Shown in pieces: positions 51,538-63,697 of a stretch of 64,000 nt of DNA. The stretch's first letter is position 1. Each line of letters begins with the position of its first letter. The notes under the pieces were generated by a model. That model had not been told where the DNA came from, searched no databases, and saw only the letters and a program-made list of their open reading frames with translations. The stretch is from contig JARDYH010000001.1 in the NCBI GenBank assembly GCA_029215795.1, positions 226,675,654 through 226,739,653 on the forward strand, read 5' to 3'. Source of the DNA: Anniella stebbinsi. Its lineage: Eukaryota; Chordata; Lepidosauria; Squamata; Anniellidae. A program made the position numbers and the translations under genes.

Positions 51538-51650
51538 CACCAACCTGGTGCCCCATGGTGCAGCAGGTCCCTGCTGACTGCGGATATTGGGTTTTGTAGT
51601 TATTGGGGCTTGTAGTCCATCTGGAGAGCACCAGGTTGACGAAGGCTACT
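51538..51650. mobile_element. palindromic repeat, diverged
   Basis: ACCAACCTGGTGCCCCATGG at the left pairs with AGAGCACCAGGTTGACGAAG at the right, with TTTTGTAGTTATTGGGGC and TTGTAGTCCATCTGG inside. The 5' end of the LINE follows shortly. Confidence 0.65.
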
Positions 51651-51704
51651 TTATCTATCCACCTGCAGCAATCCACAAAGCATGTTTATTTATGATCCCC
51701 TGGT

Positions 51705-53196
51705 CCCTGGATCCCCTGGACCTTAATAATTACAGACCAGTATCGAACCTTCCGTTTCTGGGCAAGGTGATCGAGAGGGCGGTTGCCTTCCAACTCCAAG
51801 CAGTTTTGGCTGATACAGATTTTCTAGACCCATTTCAAACTGGCTTCAGGGCAGGATATGGAGTTGAGACTGCTATGGTTGCCTTAGTGGATGATCTACG
51901 CTTGAGTATTGACAGGGGGAGTGTGTCCCTGCTGGTACTTCTGGACCTCTCAGCGGCTTTCGATACCATTGACCATGATATCCTTCTGGAACGCCTGAGG
52001 GGATTGGGACTCGGGGGCACTGTGCTTTAGTGGTTCCGGTCCTACCTCTAGGGTAGGTTCCAGATGGTGATACTTGGGGATAGTTGCTTCTCAAAGAAGG
52101 AGCTGCTATGTGGTGTACCACAAGGTGCTGTCCTTTCCCCAATGCTGTTTAACATCTACATGAAACCGCTGGGAGAGATCATCCAGAGGCATGGGGCGGG
52201 GTGCTATCAGTATGCTGATGACACCCAAATATATTTCTCTATGCCTCTGAGAACAGCATCAGCTAAGGATAGTGTGTCTCCTCTGAATGAATGCTTGGAG
52301 GCGGTAATGGGCTGGATGAGGAAAAACAAACTGAAGCTGAATCCGGACAAGACGGAGGTGCTTACTGTCAAGGGCCACAACCTGGGGTTGGAGGTGTGTC
52401 AACCAGTTCTGGATGGGGTTGCACTCCCCCTGAAAGACTGTGTTCGCAGCTTGGGGGTGCTCCTGGATCCGTCGCTCCAAATGACAGCCCAGATAGATGC
52501 AACGGCCAGGAGTGCCTACTATCAGCTTCGGCTGATACGCCAGCTGCGCCCCTTCCTAGAGTTGGAAGAACTAAAGACGGTAGTGCACGCGCTGGTAACT
52601 TCAAGACTCGACTTCTGCAATGCGCTGTACATAGGGCTACCTCTGTGCCTAGTCCGGAAACTTCAACTAGTTCAAAATATGGCAGCCAGGTTGGTCACTG
52701 GTACACCTAGGGGTGACCATATTACACCAGCTTTGAAATCTCTCCACTGGCTGCCAGTTAGTTTCCGGGCGAAGTACAAAGTGTTGGTTATTAACTTTAA
52801 AGCCCTATATGGTTTGGGTCCAGTTTACCTGCGGGATCGCCTTCTCCCATACAATCCGCCCCGCATGCTTAGGTCTTCTGGGAAGAATTTATTACAGTCA
52901 ACAAAAACTAGACTGACAACTGTTACCCAGAGGACCTTCTCTTCTGCCGCTCCCAGATTATGGAATGACCTGCCGGGACAGATCTGTGAACTTACCAGTC
53001 TTGAGGAATTTAAACGATCTATAAAGACTGAGCTCTTCCGGCAGGCCTACTCAGATGAATTTTAAGTGTTTTATTGGTGTTTTATTGGTATTTTAATGAT
53101 ATATTGGTTTTATGTATTTTTAATCAGTTTTGTGTGTTTTATGATGATGTTGTTCCCCGCCTCGATCCGGAGGGAGAGGCGGGTAATAAATAAATA

Positions 53197-53245
<49 letters not shown>

Positions 53246-53248
53246 TAA
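51705..53248 (+). mobile_element. 5'-truncated L2-like LINE with nearly intact RT and C-terminus
   Basis: Starts within the RT at NNYRPVSNLPFLGKVIERAV and reads in one frame to 53065 except for two TAG stops (52028-52030 and 52049-52051). Blocks in order: LDPFQTGFRAGYGVETAMVA, DLSAAFDTIDHDILLERL, GVPQGAVLSPMLFNIYMKPL, YQYADDTQIYFSM, then LDFCNALYIGLPLCLVRKLQ, HWLPVSFRAKYKVLVI and RTFSSAAPRLWNDLPGQI. After the stop comes an AT-rich 3' UTR, the CCTCGATCCGGAGGGAGAGG stem-loop and a long (ATT)n. The low number of lesions suggests a fairly recent insertion. No ORF1 or endonuclease remains, so it is not mobile by itself. Confidence 0.93.
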
Positions 53249-54180
53249 ACTTCCCCAAAACCCAAGTTCTCAGAGTGGTGTGCAATGCATTCAAAACATG
53301 AAATATATATAGATGTGCAAATGCAGAGCACCGACTCTTGGTCTGACCAGTTAGCAGCCAACTAATTCAACAAACTCTAGCCAACAGGCTATTTCAAGGT
53401 TTTTCTTCATGCAAGCTGGTCGCTTCATACCTTCTGCTACTCAAATTTATGAAGTGAAGTCCTTGGCCCAACTTATCTTTGGTAACCTGTATTGGATTTG
53501 GTTTCGGAAGAATGGTGAGGAGTCAGGTGTGCATTTATACAGAATCACATGCAGTGTTTAGTGGTATATGTATACTAATTTGTTAGAGCAGTTGGCAATT
53601 TTTATGAAGTTAGAGCTGGTTCTCATAGCTGTATTCACAATCGGTGAAGTAAAACAATGCACAATAGTTGCTCTGTATAGTGTGTACCTTCTAGCTGATA
53701 AGGATGCTCTTTCTTTGCTATGGCAAAACTGTTTTCCTGCCAAGAAGGAAGGCCCCTCTTTTCTCCTTCCGGGTAGAGAGGGGTGTGTGTGTGTGTGTGT
53801 GTGTGCGTGTGCATCTCGTGATAGTTTTTAACTCAGTGAGACAAGCTGTACAAAATCCTGAGCAGATAGGCTTGTTACCTGTTCTTGTCTGAGAAAACCA
53901 GCTTGGTGAGACGGTGACCGTCACTTCTTGGGAAGGACTGAACCAAGAGTTAAGGGTGTGTATAAGCTTTCGTTCTACCTTTTGTTATGTACATCCATTT
54001 TCCATCAATACACTATCATTCTTTCACACAAGTAGACTTGAATCATATTGGTTTCTTCGAACGTATTTAGTGTCAGTCTTGTCTGGATCAGACACCAGAT
54101 TTAAGACATATCCCAATTTGGATTTCTGGGTTCAACTCTCAAGTGGAAAGAGTTCAATCTAGTTTCCTTAGTAAGATTCT
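53249..54180. other. intergenic sequence with a (TG)n tract
   Basis: (TG)n at about 53782-53812. No gene or bounded element. Confidence 0.5.
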
Positions 54181-54636
54181 GGGGCCATGTCTATACCTGC
54201 CAGATTTCTACATCGTCCCTGTGCATCCATATGATGCACAGAGGATCCTGGGGGCAACCCAGGACGACCAGGGACTTTCTCCGGGATATCTGGGACTGCG
54301 AGTTTCCCAATATTTTCACGGTCCCAGGACCATCCCGAGGAGCGCGGGTGGTGTGGCCCCCGATCCTGGGTTGTCTCTTCCCTGCGAGTGGTGTAGCAAT
54401 TTTGCCATCCCTGGGATGGCAGAGGGGGGGTCGGGCATGGTTTTATTTAACCTTTTTTTGCGGATCGGGGCCTTTGTAACTGGCTCCTCTTAAAGAAAAT
54501 GGTGGCTGTGAGGTCCCTCTTCCCTTCCGAGACGTCGCATGGCTGTCTAGACGCTGGGGGAGGATCACGGAAGCAGGTGAGTCCATGATACTCCCCCCTC
54601 CCTCCCTCTGCATTCTTAGGTGTAGATGAGCCCTGG
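54181..54636. mobile_element. TIR element (GGGGCCATGTCTATACCT)
   Basis: GGGGCCATGTCTATACCTGC at the left and GGTGTAGATGAGCCC at the right are imperfect inverted repeats. 456 bp, no domain-bearing ORF, no target duplication seen. Confidence 0.55.
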
Positions 54637-54729
54637 GTTTTACTTCCATGTGTAGGGAAAGCAGCTATTTACTTGGAAGTGAATATTCAATTTGTTGGAT
54701 GCGGGGCCTTCAAATGGTGACTATGTGTG

Positions 54730-55060
54730 GATTTTTCTGCTAAATATAAACAACAAAGCAATGAATAAACAGAACATAGTAAAACCATAATAAAATCAGC
54801 AGCAAAGAATAAAAACACTGCAACACATAAAAGCAAAACACAACTAGCAACAATTAAAATGCAGTGATTTAAAAACAGTAAAAACAGGTCTTAATTTTCA
54901 TGGGAGAATAAAAAGGTATTTACCTGGTGCCCAAAAGTCCATAACATAGGCATCAGGTGAGCTCTGGGGAAGGCATTCCACAGATGGGTTGCCTCCACCG
55001 AAAAGGCCCTTTCTTTAGTAGCCACCTACCTCACCTTGTTTGGTGGGAGCACCTGGATAA
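54730..55060 (-). mobile_element. LINE 3' region
   Basis: On the minus strand it has the ORF2 C-terminal/3' UTR pattern: AAGGCCTTTTCGGTGGAGGC, CCATCTGTGGAATGCCTTCC and CCAGAGCTCACCTGATGCCT, then an A/T-rich UTR. Diverged. Confidence 0.6.
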
Positions 55061-55231
55061 AGACCTTAGTGTTAGGGTAGGTAAATATGAGAGGAGAAAT
55101 ATTGTCCCCCCCCCCCATTTAGCTGTATTCACAAACTTCCTCAGTTTGAATGTCATTCATCTTTTCATAATTCTGTTTACACTAAGAAAGTTGGTAACTC
55201 CCAATGTAAAATGATATGGGCTTGTGCCAGT

Positions 55232-56013
55232 TACCATAGTTCATCGATTCTAAGATGCACTTTTTCTCCCATATTTACGACTGTAAAAATGGGGTGTGTC
55301 TTAGAATCGATGGTGTCTTGCAATCGCTGGATTTCTCCCACTGCCTCGGTCTGGAAGGCTTCAGTACTGGGAAAGAGGCCGCGATCTTGGGAGATCTCGG
55401 CCTCCTTCCCAGTACTGAAGCCTTCCCAGGCCGAGGCAGCAGCAATCAAGGTAAGTGGGGATGGGGAACTTGGGAGGGGGGAGGGGGACTTGCAGGGCCC
55501 TAACCCTTCCCACTCACCTCCATCGCCGTCGCCGTTGCCCGTCCTCGTTGTCGCTGCTGCTGCTCCGTGCCGCTGGCAAAGCTCCCCTCGGCCTGGCAAT
55601 GCGTCGTTACTGGGAACCCAGTAACGATGCCTTGTCAGGCCGAGGCGGCAGCGATCAAAGTGAGGGAGGAGGGGCGACTTGCGGGGCCCTAACTCTCCCC
55701 CTCCCCTCTCCCCTCCATCACCGTCGCCCGTCCTCACTGTCGCCACCGCTGCTCCGCGCCGCTGGCAACGCTCGCCTTGGCCTGGCAAGGCATCATTACT
55801 GGGAGGCTGAGGCGAGTGCTGCCAGCAGCGCGGAGCAGCGGCAGCAAGGACGGGCGATGGTGATGGAGATGAGGAGGGAGGAGGGAAGGGCAGAAGGGGT
55901 GCTGAAATTAAGGTGCGTCTTAGAATCGACGCAAAGCTTTTTACATGTTGGTGGCCCTGAAATTAAGGTGCATCTTACATTCGATGGCATCTTAGATTTG
56001 ATGAAATACGGTA
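55232..56013. mobile_element. 782-bp GC-rich TIR element (TACC...GGTA)
   Basis: TACCATAGTTCATCGATTCT and AAGATGCAC at the left are matched by the inverse GCATCTTAGATTTGATGAAA and TACGGTA at the right. TA at each end may be the target duplication (Tc1/mariner-like, inferred). The interior has a 21-bp perfect hairpin (55353-55373 with 55406-55426) and two imperfect tandem units of about 200 bp (starting near 55430 and 55640). No transposase; long GC-rich open frames on both strands look incidental. Confidence 0.7.
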
Positions 56014-57744
56014 CATGGATACACAGGGAAAATAAAAATAATACACAAATAATACACAATGTCAACCTGTGCTCCATTTCTGTTTCAGTAGTTACAGTTG
56101 AAAGGTAAACTGTCTAGCAAACAGGTGAGGAAAGTCAGTTACATGCTACCAATCTGGTTACCTGGGAAATAGGTGCCCTTGGAACTGATTGCTTTGATAG
56201 TAAGAAGCTCAGCTTATATATATTCAACAAATGTTAATGAATGCCTTATTTTTTCTGACTTACAAATGCAGGAGGTTTTAAGTTGTAGAAAGCAAGTAAA
56301 TTAGATAGTACTGTAACATACCTCAGGTTCCTAGATATGTAATTAGATCCAAACAACAAGATGAGATTAACACAATTTTATAAAAGAAAAGAAAGGCAAG
56401 TACAGAATTCAAATAATTAAGAAAGGAGAGTCAAAAACCTATAATACTGATGCGAGAATAAACGCTTCCAGCATTTAAACTAATACAGTTTCAACAAACG
56501 ATAACAATGCCGTTGCAGTCTTGTCCCTCCTTTCCCCAACCTCCAGAGGTCCCTTCAAAACACACAGATTCCTCCTGTTTTCTCCTTCAGGCAGATCTGA
56601 CACAGCACAGAGCCTTCATTCCCTCAGGAACAGATGCATCTTTTATTCACAGTAAGTGCTCTCTTTCTCTTGCTAGATCTGCCACGCTTGGCCTTTGGCT
56701 CTCTCCTGTGCTTATTCTTGACTTCATCTGTTTTCTTCTTTCGCTCATGAAGACTTTCGTTAGCTTCTCTCTCGGTCAGCCATGACTCTTTCTTCCCTCT
56801 GCTCTTCCCTCACTCCCCCTCCCACCAAATCAACTGGGTCCATTCGTTTTCCGTTACATGGCAACTTCCTCCCTTCCCCCACCCCTGCTGTATCTCTCTG
56901 TACTTTCAGCTCCTTCGTCAGTACTTTCTGTAAAGTATGCATACAGTTTTGTTAGTAGAAACCTTCTGAGTTCTAAGTAGTGATTAATATAATTCTTTTT
57001 AAAATGGCAATTAAAAAAAGCTTTGAGGTGAAGTATCTGGAGATGTTACGTAGTTATTCACTTCCATTTATTTTCTCCACTATTTTTCAGCTTTTATATT
57101 CCAACTTCAGATAAATATTCTTGGCCTGATCCAGATATGGTCCATGCACAGAAGCAGCTTCAATGTAAGTGTCCCTTGCTGGATCAGGATCCGTGGGCAT
57201 AAATTGGGTGCATGTTCAGTAATATATCTTCAACAGATGACGTTTCATGGGACTTGAATTGAACTATGCATCTGTCCACGTTCTGGGTTCACAAACACCA
57301 TCTTTATGGACAACAGAGCAGGATTGAGCTGAATAAACTAAAACAACAACAACCCAACAACAAATTAACAAAACCCAGATGGCCCATTACAGTAATAAAT
57401 TATATTAAATTACAACGGCTTGGATTCTAGGACAAGTTAAGGAAGTTAATGGAAGGAAAATTTCCTGTTTCTTTCCTCACCCCCAGACAGTTGAACCCCA
57501 CCCCCCACAGAGAAGCCTCTCTAGAGGGTTGGGAGAGTTTGTGGACAATATGAAATGCAGCACAAAGAGCTACTAGGGGGAAGGGAGGAGTTGCCCACAT
57601 TTTAAAAAGTATGCAGAAGCTTCACTTGGTGCAAAAAACTGCAGTTAGCTTATTGAATGGAGCCGTGGGTTTGGATTATATCTTGCCAGTTTTGAAACAG
57701 TTGCCCCATACCTAGACTTTCTCTGGGAAAACTCAAAGTGCTTA
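56014..57744. other. intergenic sequence, nothing recognised
   Basis: Pyrimidine-rich stretch at about 56520-56900; the rest is AT-rich. No gene or bounded repeat. Confidence 0.5.
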
Positions 57745-57755
57745 GATTTTTTAAA

Positions 57756-57799
<44 letters not shown>

Positions 57800-57905
57800 A
57801 TTTATATACTGCCCAATAGCCGAAGCTCTCTGGGCGGTTTACAAAAATTAAAAGATTAAACATTAAAAAGTCAATATACAAAATTTAAAACCATAAAACA
57901 TAAAA
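57745..57905 (-). mobile_element. L2-like LINE 3' tail with (ATT)n
   Basis: A (TTA)n tract then ACATTTATATACTGCCCAAT, AGCCGAAGCTCTCTGGGCGG and TTTACAAAAATTAAAAGATT, almost identical to the tail at 21540. Confidence 0.88.
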
Positions 57906-59114
57906 CAGCTGATATTTAAAACATCTGGCTGCTTGGCTGCTTTTAATTGTTGACGGATGATAGCTGCTCTAGTAACCCTCTGGGGCCGAAAATCAGGATT
58001 GGACTGCATCAATCAAATAAATGACATATCTTTTGCACTTTGTGGAATTTCCACATGGGGGCTCTGACACTGGTCCTAACACTGTGTTGTAAGAAAACAG
58101 ACAGCAAACTTGTCGAAAGTGTATCTTGAGTGCTGTCCTTTCTATTCTTACGTTGAACCGCTGTAATTTTAGTTTTTTGTTTTTCCACTTTGTGAATCAA
58201 ACCCAAGGAGTTCAGGATGTGCTGCACATACTTCTCTCTTGCCCACTCGAATTCACACAACAGCCCTGTGATGTAGGATAGGTTGAGTGACAGTGACTGG
58301 CCCAAGAATACCCAGACAGTTTCATGGACGAGTAGAAATTCGAATATTGGTGAACCTTTTGTTTGTGAAACATTGCCGTGCCAATGCAATTGCAGCCCAG
58401 TGCAATTGCTGCTCTGTGAGCACACATTCATGAAGACAGTGCAGTGTCTGCTGTGTTTATGATGTGATCAAGTACCACGCACCAATGCATAGTGTTGCAA
58501 TTGCACAATAAAAAGGAGTTTGAAAGGTAGTGTGTGTTTTATTGGTTGTGTTTATAGTACAAGCACCATATAGTCACAGCTATCACATAGTCCTGCAATT
58601 GTGGGAAAAGCAGGATGCCATGTTGCTGTTTCAGCTTTTTGTTCTTTTTGTTCTTTTTTTTAAAAAGTTTGATAACTGCACGTGCAACTTTGCAGCTGTG
58701 CAGGAATGCAGGCTTTAAAAGAAAATGTGTAAATATTTACAGCTGCGCAGCTCTGTAGATGCAAAGTGAAAAAAGCCTTTTTTTAAAAACCCAAACTTTT
58801 CCTGCCTGCAAATCCCATCAAAACCCATGCAAGGAAAGAACAGGGGAGAAGGAGGTGGAGGGAAATGTTGCAGAACAGGTTTTACAGCTTTAAAGTCAAC
58901 TCCAACCAGTAAGAGGTATAATACTGGTAGCCAGAGAAACGACAATCACATCTTTATCATCGGGGTGGGAGGGGAACCAATACTGTGAGTGTAAAAGTGT
59001 CTAGGGGGAGAGTGTTGTGTGCCACCAGAGTGTGCCAGGTGGTACAGTTATGGGACAAAATGCTAGTGTATATTGACCCCAGGTCTTCCAAGTCCTAGTC
59101 CTAACCACTGCCTC
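57906..59114. other. intergenic sequence with a MIR-like SINE
   Basis: 58240-58345 on the minus strand: ACAACAGCCCTGTGATGTAG, GTGACTGGCCCAAGAATACC and AGACAGTTTCATGGACGAGT, then AAATTCGAA. Same repeat as at 43235. No gene. Confidence 0.5.
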
Positions 59115-59260
59115 AGGGTGGACAACATGTGGCCCTTCAGAGCTTTTGGACTATAACATCCATTAGCCATAGCCTACATGGCTAATGGTGAGGGGTGAGG
59201 GGAATTGTAGGCAAAACATCTGGGGGCCACAAGTGGATCATCCCTGCACTACATCAGGTT
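59115..59260. mobile_element. palindromic repeat (GGACTATAACATCCATTAGCC copy)
   Basis: GTGGACAACATGTGGCCCTT at the left pairs with GGGGGCCACAAGTGGATCAT at the right; CATTAGCCATAGCC pairs with TGGCTAATGG. Diverged member of the family at 9808. Confidence 0.75.
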
Positions 59261-60723
59261 TGCTAGTTCTCAAATGGGCAGGGCTGAATAAGGTACTGTT
59301 GTATTAAGTCACTCTTACTGTTATAATGGGCTAAGCATTTACATTCACCAGGAAGTAAGAGGTGGTCCAACTTTTTCTGCCTCAGTGCTACAGCTGGACA
59401 AGCCAATAGTGGTTTCTTACCAGATCTCAACACAGTGAAGCAAAGAGAGATTAAATGACACATGACACTGATTTGAAATAGAACGTAATTTTTAGAGTTG
59501 CTTGTTCTCCTTTTCCTCTGAGGGCCAATTTTAATGCAATTTAATGGCGGTGGAGCTCACAGTAACCTTCCTGAGTGATGAACTTGCCTCAGTTGACACA
59601 CAGCACATTGCAGGACACACTACCATTGATAACTGATCTGATGCCATGGTTAACTAAGGATAGTTGCAACATGGATATTAATTTGGGCCAACAGCCTTTG
59701 GCTTGAGAATGCTAGAAGCTAATTAATAGTGGGAACAGCTATTGAATCTGTCATCTGAGTGCCACCAAAAATGATATTCCCAAGTTGATTTTTCCACCCA
59801 TGTGAACGCTCAGTCGTAGCTGTTCTTCGTAAAGGAAAAGCTATGAAATACTATTGTGATTCATGAAAGTAGCGAAGGGAGGAGAATGGAGAGATTTACC
59901 ATGGCCATGGTGTTTAGGGTGAATCTTTATGACTGACATAGCTTCTGCTTGTCTAAAAAAATCGAATGAGGGCTAATGATGAGTTGGATGGCAACAACAG
60001 TTGAGGTGTTACCATCCAACACTCCACCGTTGTTGTTGATTTTAAGTATAAGTATTCTTCAATATTATGTTGGAGAGAAGTAAGAAACTTTGGCTTCTCA
60101 GTTATGTGGCTACTGTATAAAGGAAATCGTTTTGGTTCTCAGGGGTTATTTCTCCCATGCATTTGTGGTGCCATCATGTCTAAGAGCAGCCCACAAGTGT
60201 GGCAATTCTGTATGCCTGTACATCAGTGCGTAACATAGAACCCCTTCATTCACTGGATGAATGTGTGGACATTGGTATGTGTGGACATTTACAACAGCAG
60301 GGGTTGGGGCTAGCCTGCAGACCCCCACAGCTCACCCGTACATGTTCTTTCAGTATGGTGGTGGGAGGGTCTCAACTCCCTTTTATATTAAGTGCGTACA
60401 GAGAAAGCTTGTCAATGGCTCCTCTTTGGAACTCCCTCAGTATGCTGAAGCAATTCTTACAACAGGGGATCCAACAATTTGGGGATTACAGTGGATACAT
60501 TTGGGATTTTGAGAGGAAGTCATGGGTACTATCACAAAATGGCGGCCATGGGGAGGGCTTGCCCATTCAAAAAATGGCTGTCATGGTGGACACAGCTGGT
60601 AAAAAAAAGTCACTTTCCAGAAGGCAAACTGGTGAGACTAAAAGAAAAGTAACTTGCCCAAGAACAAGTACATGAACAAGTATTTTTCCTGTTCCCTGAA
60701 GTAACTGGGCAATGCAATAAGAC
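59261..60723. other. intergenic sequence, nothing recognised
   Basis: Scattered short ORFs without homology; no bounded repeat. Confidence 0.5.
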
Positions 60724-60726
60724 TAT

Positions 60727-60941
60727 GGCTCAATACGGATGACACAATAAACAACTGGTGAGGGGGAAACAATCGTCAGTTGTTTTGACTATTGTGTCAT
60801 CCGAATGCTGCCATAGTCAACTCAGTGCTGATCCTCATCCACACCACAGTTGATTATTTATTCCCATGTTGTGGGGGGAGTACCCCCTAGGGTTAGGGTT
60901 AGTCAACCTACCATTGACTATCGTGTCGTCCGAATTGAGCC
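60727..60941. mobile_element. TIR element with 3-bp TSD, copy 4
   Basis: Ends GGCTCAATACGGATGACAC and the inverse GTCGTCCGAATTGAGCC, flanked by TAT (60724-60726, 60942-60944). In reverse orientation it aligns along its length with 5923-6148. It contains two TTAGGG units near 60889-60902 in place of the other copy's sequence. Confidence 0.82.
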
Positions 60942-61049
60942 TATGTGTTCATTACCTATGTGACTATAAAACCATGTATACCTTGCTTATTGACTCACAA
61001 AGGATCCCCAACACAGCCTACAACAATAGCATAAAAATACATCGCAAGA

Positions 61050-61840
61050 CAATAATAAAAGAACCACAAGCTTGAAAACAGAGCCAGGTCAAACAAATAA
61101 TATAATAGAGAAGATCAAATCAAATCATTTGCTTGGCAAAATAAAAAGATATAGCTTGTCTAAAAGCCACTAAAGACTAGGATGAGCTAGCTGAAGTCCC
61201 TGTAGAGTGATTTCCACAGCTGGTGTGCCACAATCAAGAAGGCCCTGCCTGGTGTCCCAGCCAATTATACCTCTGATGTTAATGGGATGCAGTGCCAGGC
61301 TTCAGATGAAAAGCATAGTGGACAGGCAAGTTCATGTAGGAGGGGTGGCATAGTAGTCAGTTTTGAAGTGCAGGCACTCAACATGGCATTCATATTCCCC
61401 ATGGCCACACTCTCAAGGAGGCTCCCAGCTGTGTTAATCCATATCAACAAACCTGTTCTAGTAGTTTTCATTTCCACTAAGAATAGGTCTTTTATATAGC
61501 TATGGGTCTTAATTTCCCATTCAAGACAAGCCATCACAAAAGTCTTTGCATTACAGCAAGGATAGCTCACAACGATATATTGTTGCTTGGAAAATCCTTC
61601 TCCACCCCACCTCATTCATCTCTATCCCAACCTATCCCAGCTACGGTGAGCTAAGCTTAGGTGGTAGCCTGAGTGGGTGGCAGATCAGGTCATCATCCCT
61701 GCTAATCAAAACGTTCTGGCACTTCGCCCCTGAGAGCCCAGGCTCCACTACAACACTGTGTTTGGGGAGATGGCGCTTCAGATATCCCAGTCCCAAACCA
61801 TTTAGAGCATAGAAGGTGCAAATGCATGAGGCTCTTCATG
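61050..61840 (-). mobile_element. degenerate L2-like LINE 3' region
   Basis: On the minus strand: AGGCAGGGCCTTCTTGATTG, CACCAGCTGTGGAAATCAC and TTTGCACCTTCTATGCTCTA fit the ORF2 C-terminus and its junctions. Frames are lost. Confidence 0.55.
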
Positions 61841-61944
61841 AAGAGCATCAATGTGGACAAGAAATAATCCATGTAATTCCTAGAAATGACATAAATTGGA
61901 AACATAGGGGGTTTAGCTAGTAACGTAAAATAAAAGTTGAGGAA

Positions 61945-63050
61945 AGGACTTCTCCATGAGCCCCTGCCAAAGGATGTAGGGCAGGTGACTACCAGGAGGA
62001 GGGTCTTCTCTGCTATGGCACCCCGGCTGTGAATGTGCTCCCTAGAGAGATTCTCTTGGCACCTACATTATACTCTTTTCGTCGACAGGTGAAGAACTTC
62101 TTATTTTCCCAGTATTTAAATGGTTTGCCACCATTGTCTTTTAACTTTGTTGTTTTAAAAGTGTTTAAATTTGTATTTTAAACCTCTGTATTGCTGCTCA
62201 AAATTATTCTGTTGTATTTTTATATTGTACTTTTATATAGTTTTTTATATTGGCCCTGTTCAGACCACTCAGGGCTTTGTGTTAACTTAACCATATACAG
62301 CTGTGGTTAACACTAACCACATGCGGAACAATAGCAGACGACACCGTTAACCCTTTTGTGGTTAACTTTTCCTTAACTGTATGCTAACCACAAACTGGTT
62401 AGTGGAACACCTGAGTCCTCCAAGTGATCCGCCCCATATTCCAGGAGCCCTAGTGCTAGAAGCCCTTGCAGTTGTGCTTCACTGAGGTAGAAGAAACAGA
62501 TGCTTCATACAGGTAAATTTCAACTGGGAATTTTAAAAGTAATACAGTAAACACTCTCCGCTATGAAGAGCAAAAATCGCTCCAAAAAACGATTGACAGC
62601 TGCAGCAAGCGTTTCAGTCAAGCGGCAGTTCCGAGCAGCAATAGAGCCTGCTGACTAGAGTGGCCCTGCCTAGTTCAGCCGCTCTGTACTGGAAACTATG
62701 TCTTAACCCCTTAACCATGGCCCCTTAACCACAGACATGTGTCAGAGACACTTTTGGCCATGGTTAGTGCTGCTAACCATGTTGCACAACATGGTTAGTG
62801 AGGCTGACCACAATGTGGTTAACAGGTGTGCATGGTTAGGGAAAACGCTTGTCAGATGACACCGTTAACCATGCTGCCCTAACCACACTAACCACAAAAG
62901 GATTAACTGTGTCGTCTGAATGGGGCCACAGTGGTTTAAGTTTTATACTTTAAATTGTATTTCGTGGTTTTAATTTTTGTGAACTGCCCAGAGAGCTTAA
63001 GCTATTGGGTGGCATATAAATGCAATAAAATAAAGTTAATAAATCAATAA
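61945..63050 (+). mobile_element. L2-like LINE 3' end interrupted by a TIR element
   Basis: GAGGGTCTTCTCTGCTATGG, CACCCCGGCTGTGAATGTGC and TCCCTAGAGAGATTCTC match the ORF2 C-terminus (VFSAMAPRL). The 3' UTR resumes at 62930 and ends with CTGCCCAGAGAGCTTAAGCT, ATTGGGTGGCATATAAATGC and AATAAAATAAA. The interruption is 62251-62928. Confidence 0.75.
62251..62928. mobile_element. 678-bp TIR element inside the LINE tail
   Basis: The left end TGGCCCTGTTCAGACCAC and the right end GTCGTCTGAATGGGGCCA are inverted repeats. The arms continue inward with many GTTAACC/GGTTAAC motifs. No ORF. No unambiguous target duplication. Confidence 0.75.
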
Positions 63051-63697
63051 ATGCTCACCATCATATTGCCTCATAGCACATCAGTGACATTCTAATGATA
63101 TTGTCCATATTATTTATGCTGGGCATTGAGTTGTTTTTTAAACTGACTTTGATAGTATGGAAATTTGCATGAAATTTCACTAATGGCAAATAGTCAGAAT
63201 GTGAGATGTTAACCAGTAAATATACACCTAATATTGCTGCTTAGTGTAGAGAAACAGGACCATAGCAAAATCAGTACATGTCTTTTCTCCCCCCTCCCCT
63301 GCCCAGCATTTTGCTAATGTTGTACAGATATCACAGTTCGTTTTGTGGTGGACATAAAGCATGGTGATTAATTTTATCCTAGCAGTCTGTGCATTATGGG
63401 CAGGCAGAGATTACAGTTACAGTTTTAGGCATTTTGATGGGGCTGGGCAGAAGGTAGATTGGGATCTACTGGTACTTCTTAGGTGATTTGCAGTAGATGT
63501 ACAAGGGATTCTGACTCCCAGAGGCTTAACAATAGCAAGAAGAACAAAATGGCTTGTTTATCTAAGGCTGCTGAAACAAAGGATGTTTACATAGATTTGA
63601 ATATATCAGTCTCAATGCATACATATGAAGTGTTTTGTGTATATACATATATACATAGATGAAAATACAGGTTTGTAAGAACTATACGTTAGGCTGA
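63051..63697. other. intergenic sequence, nothing recognised
   Basis: AT-rich, no gene or bounded repeat. Confidence 0.5.

Noticed and set aside
55231..56108. Long open frames of 137-217 codons on both strands, possible gene or CpG-island promoter
   Set aside because: They are inside the GC-rich TIR element and cross its tandem units; no domain, no splice structure.
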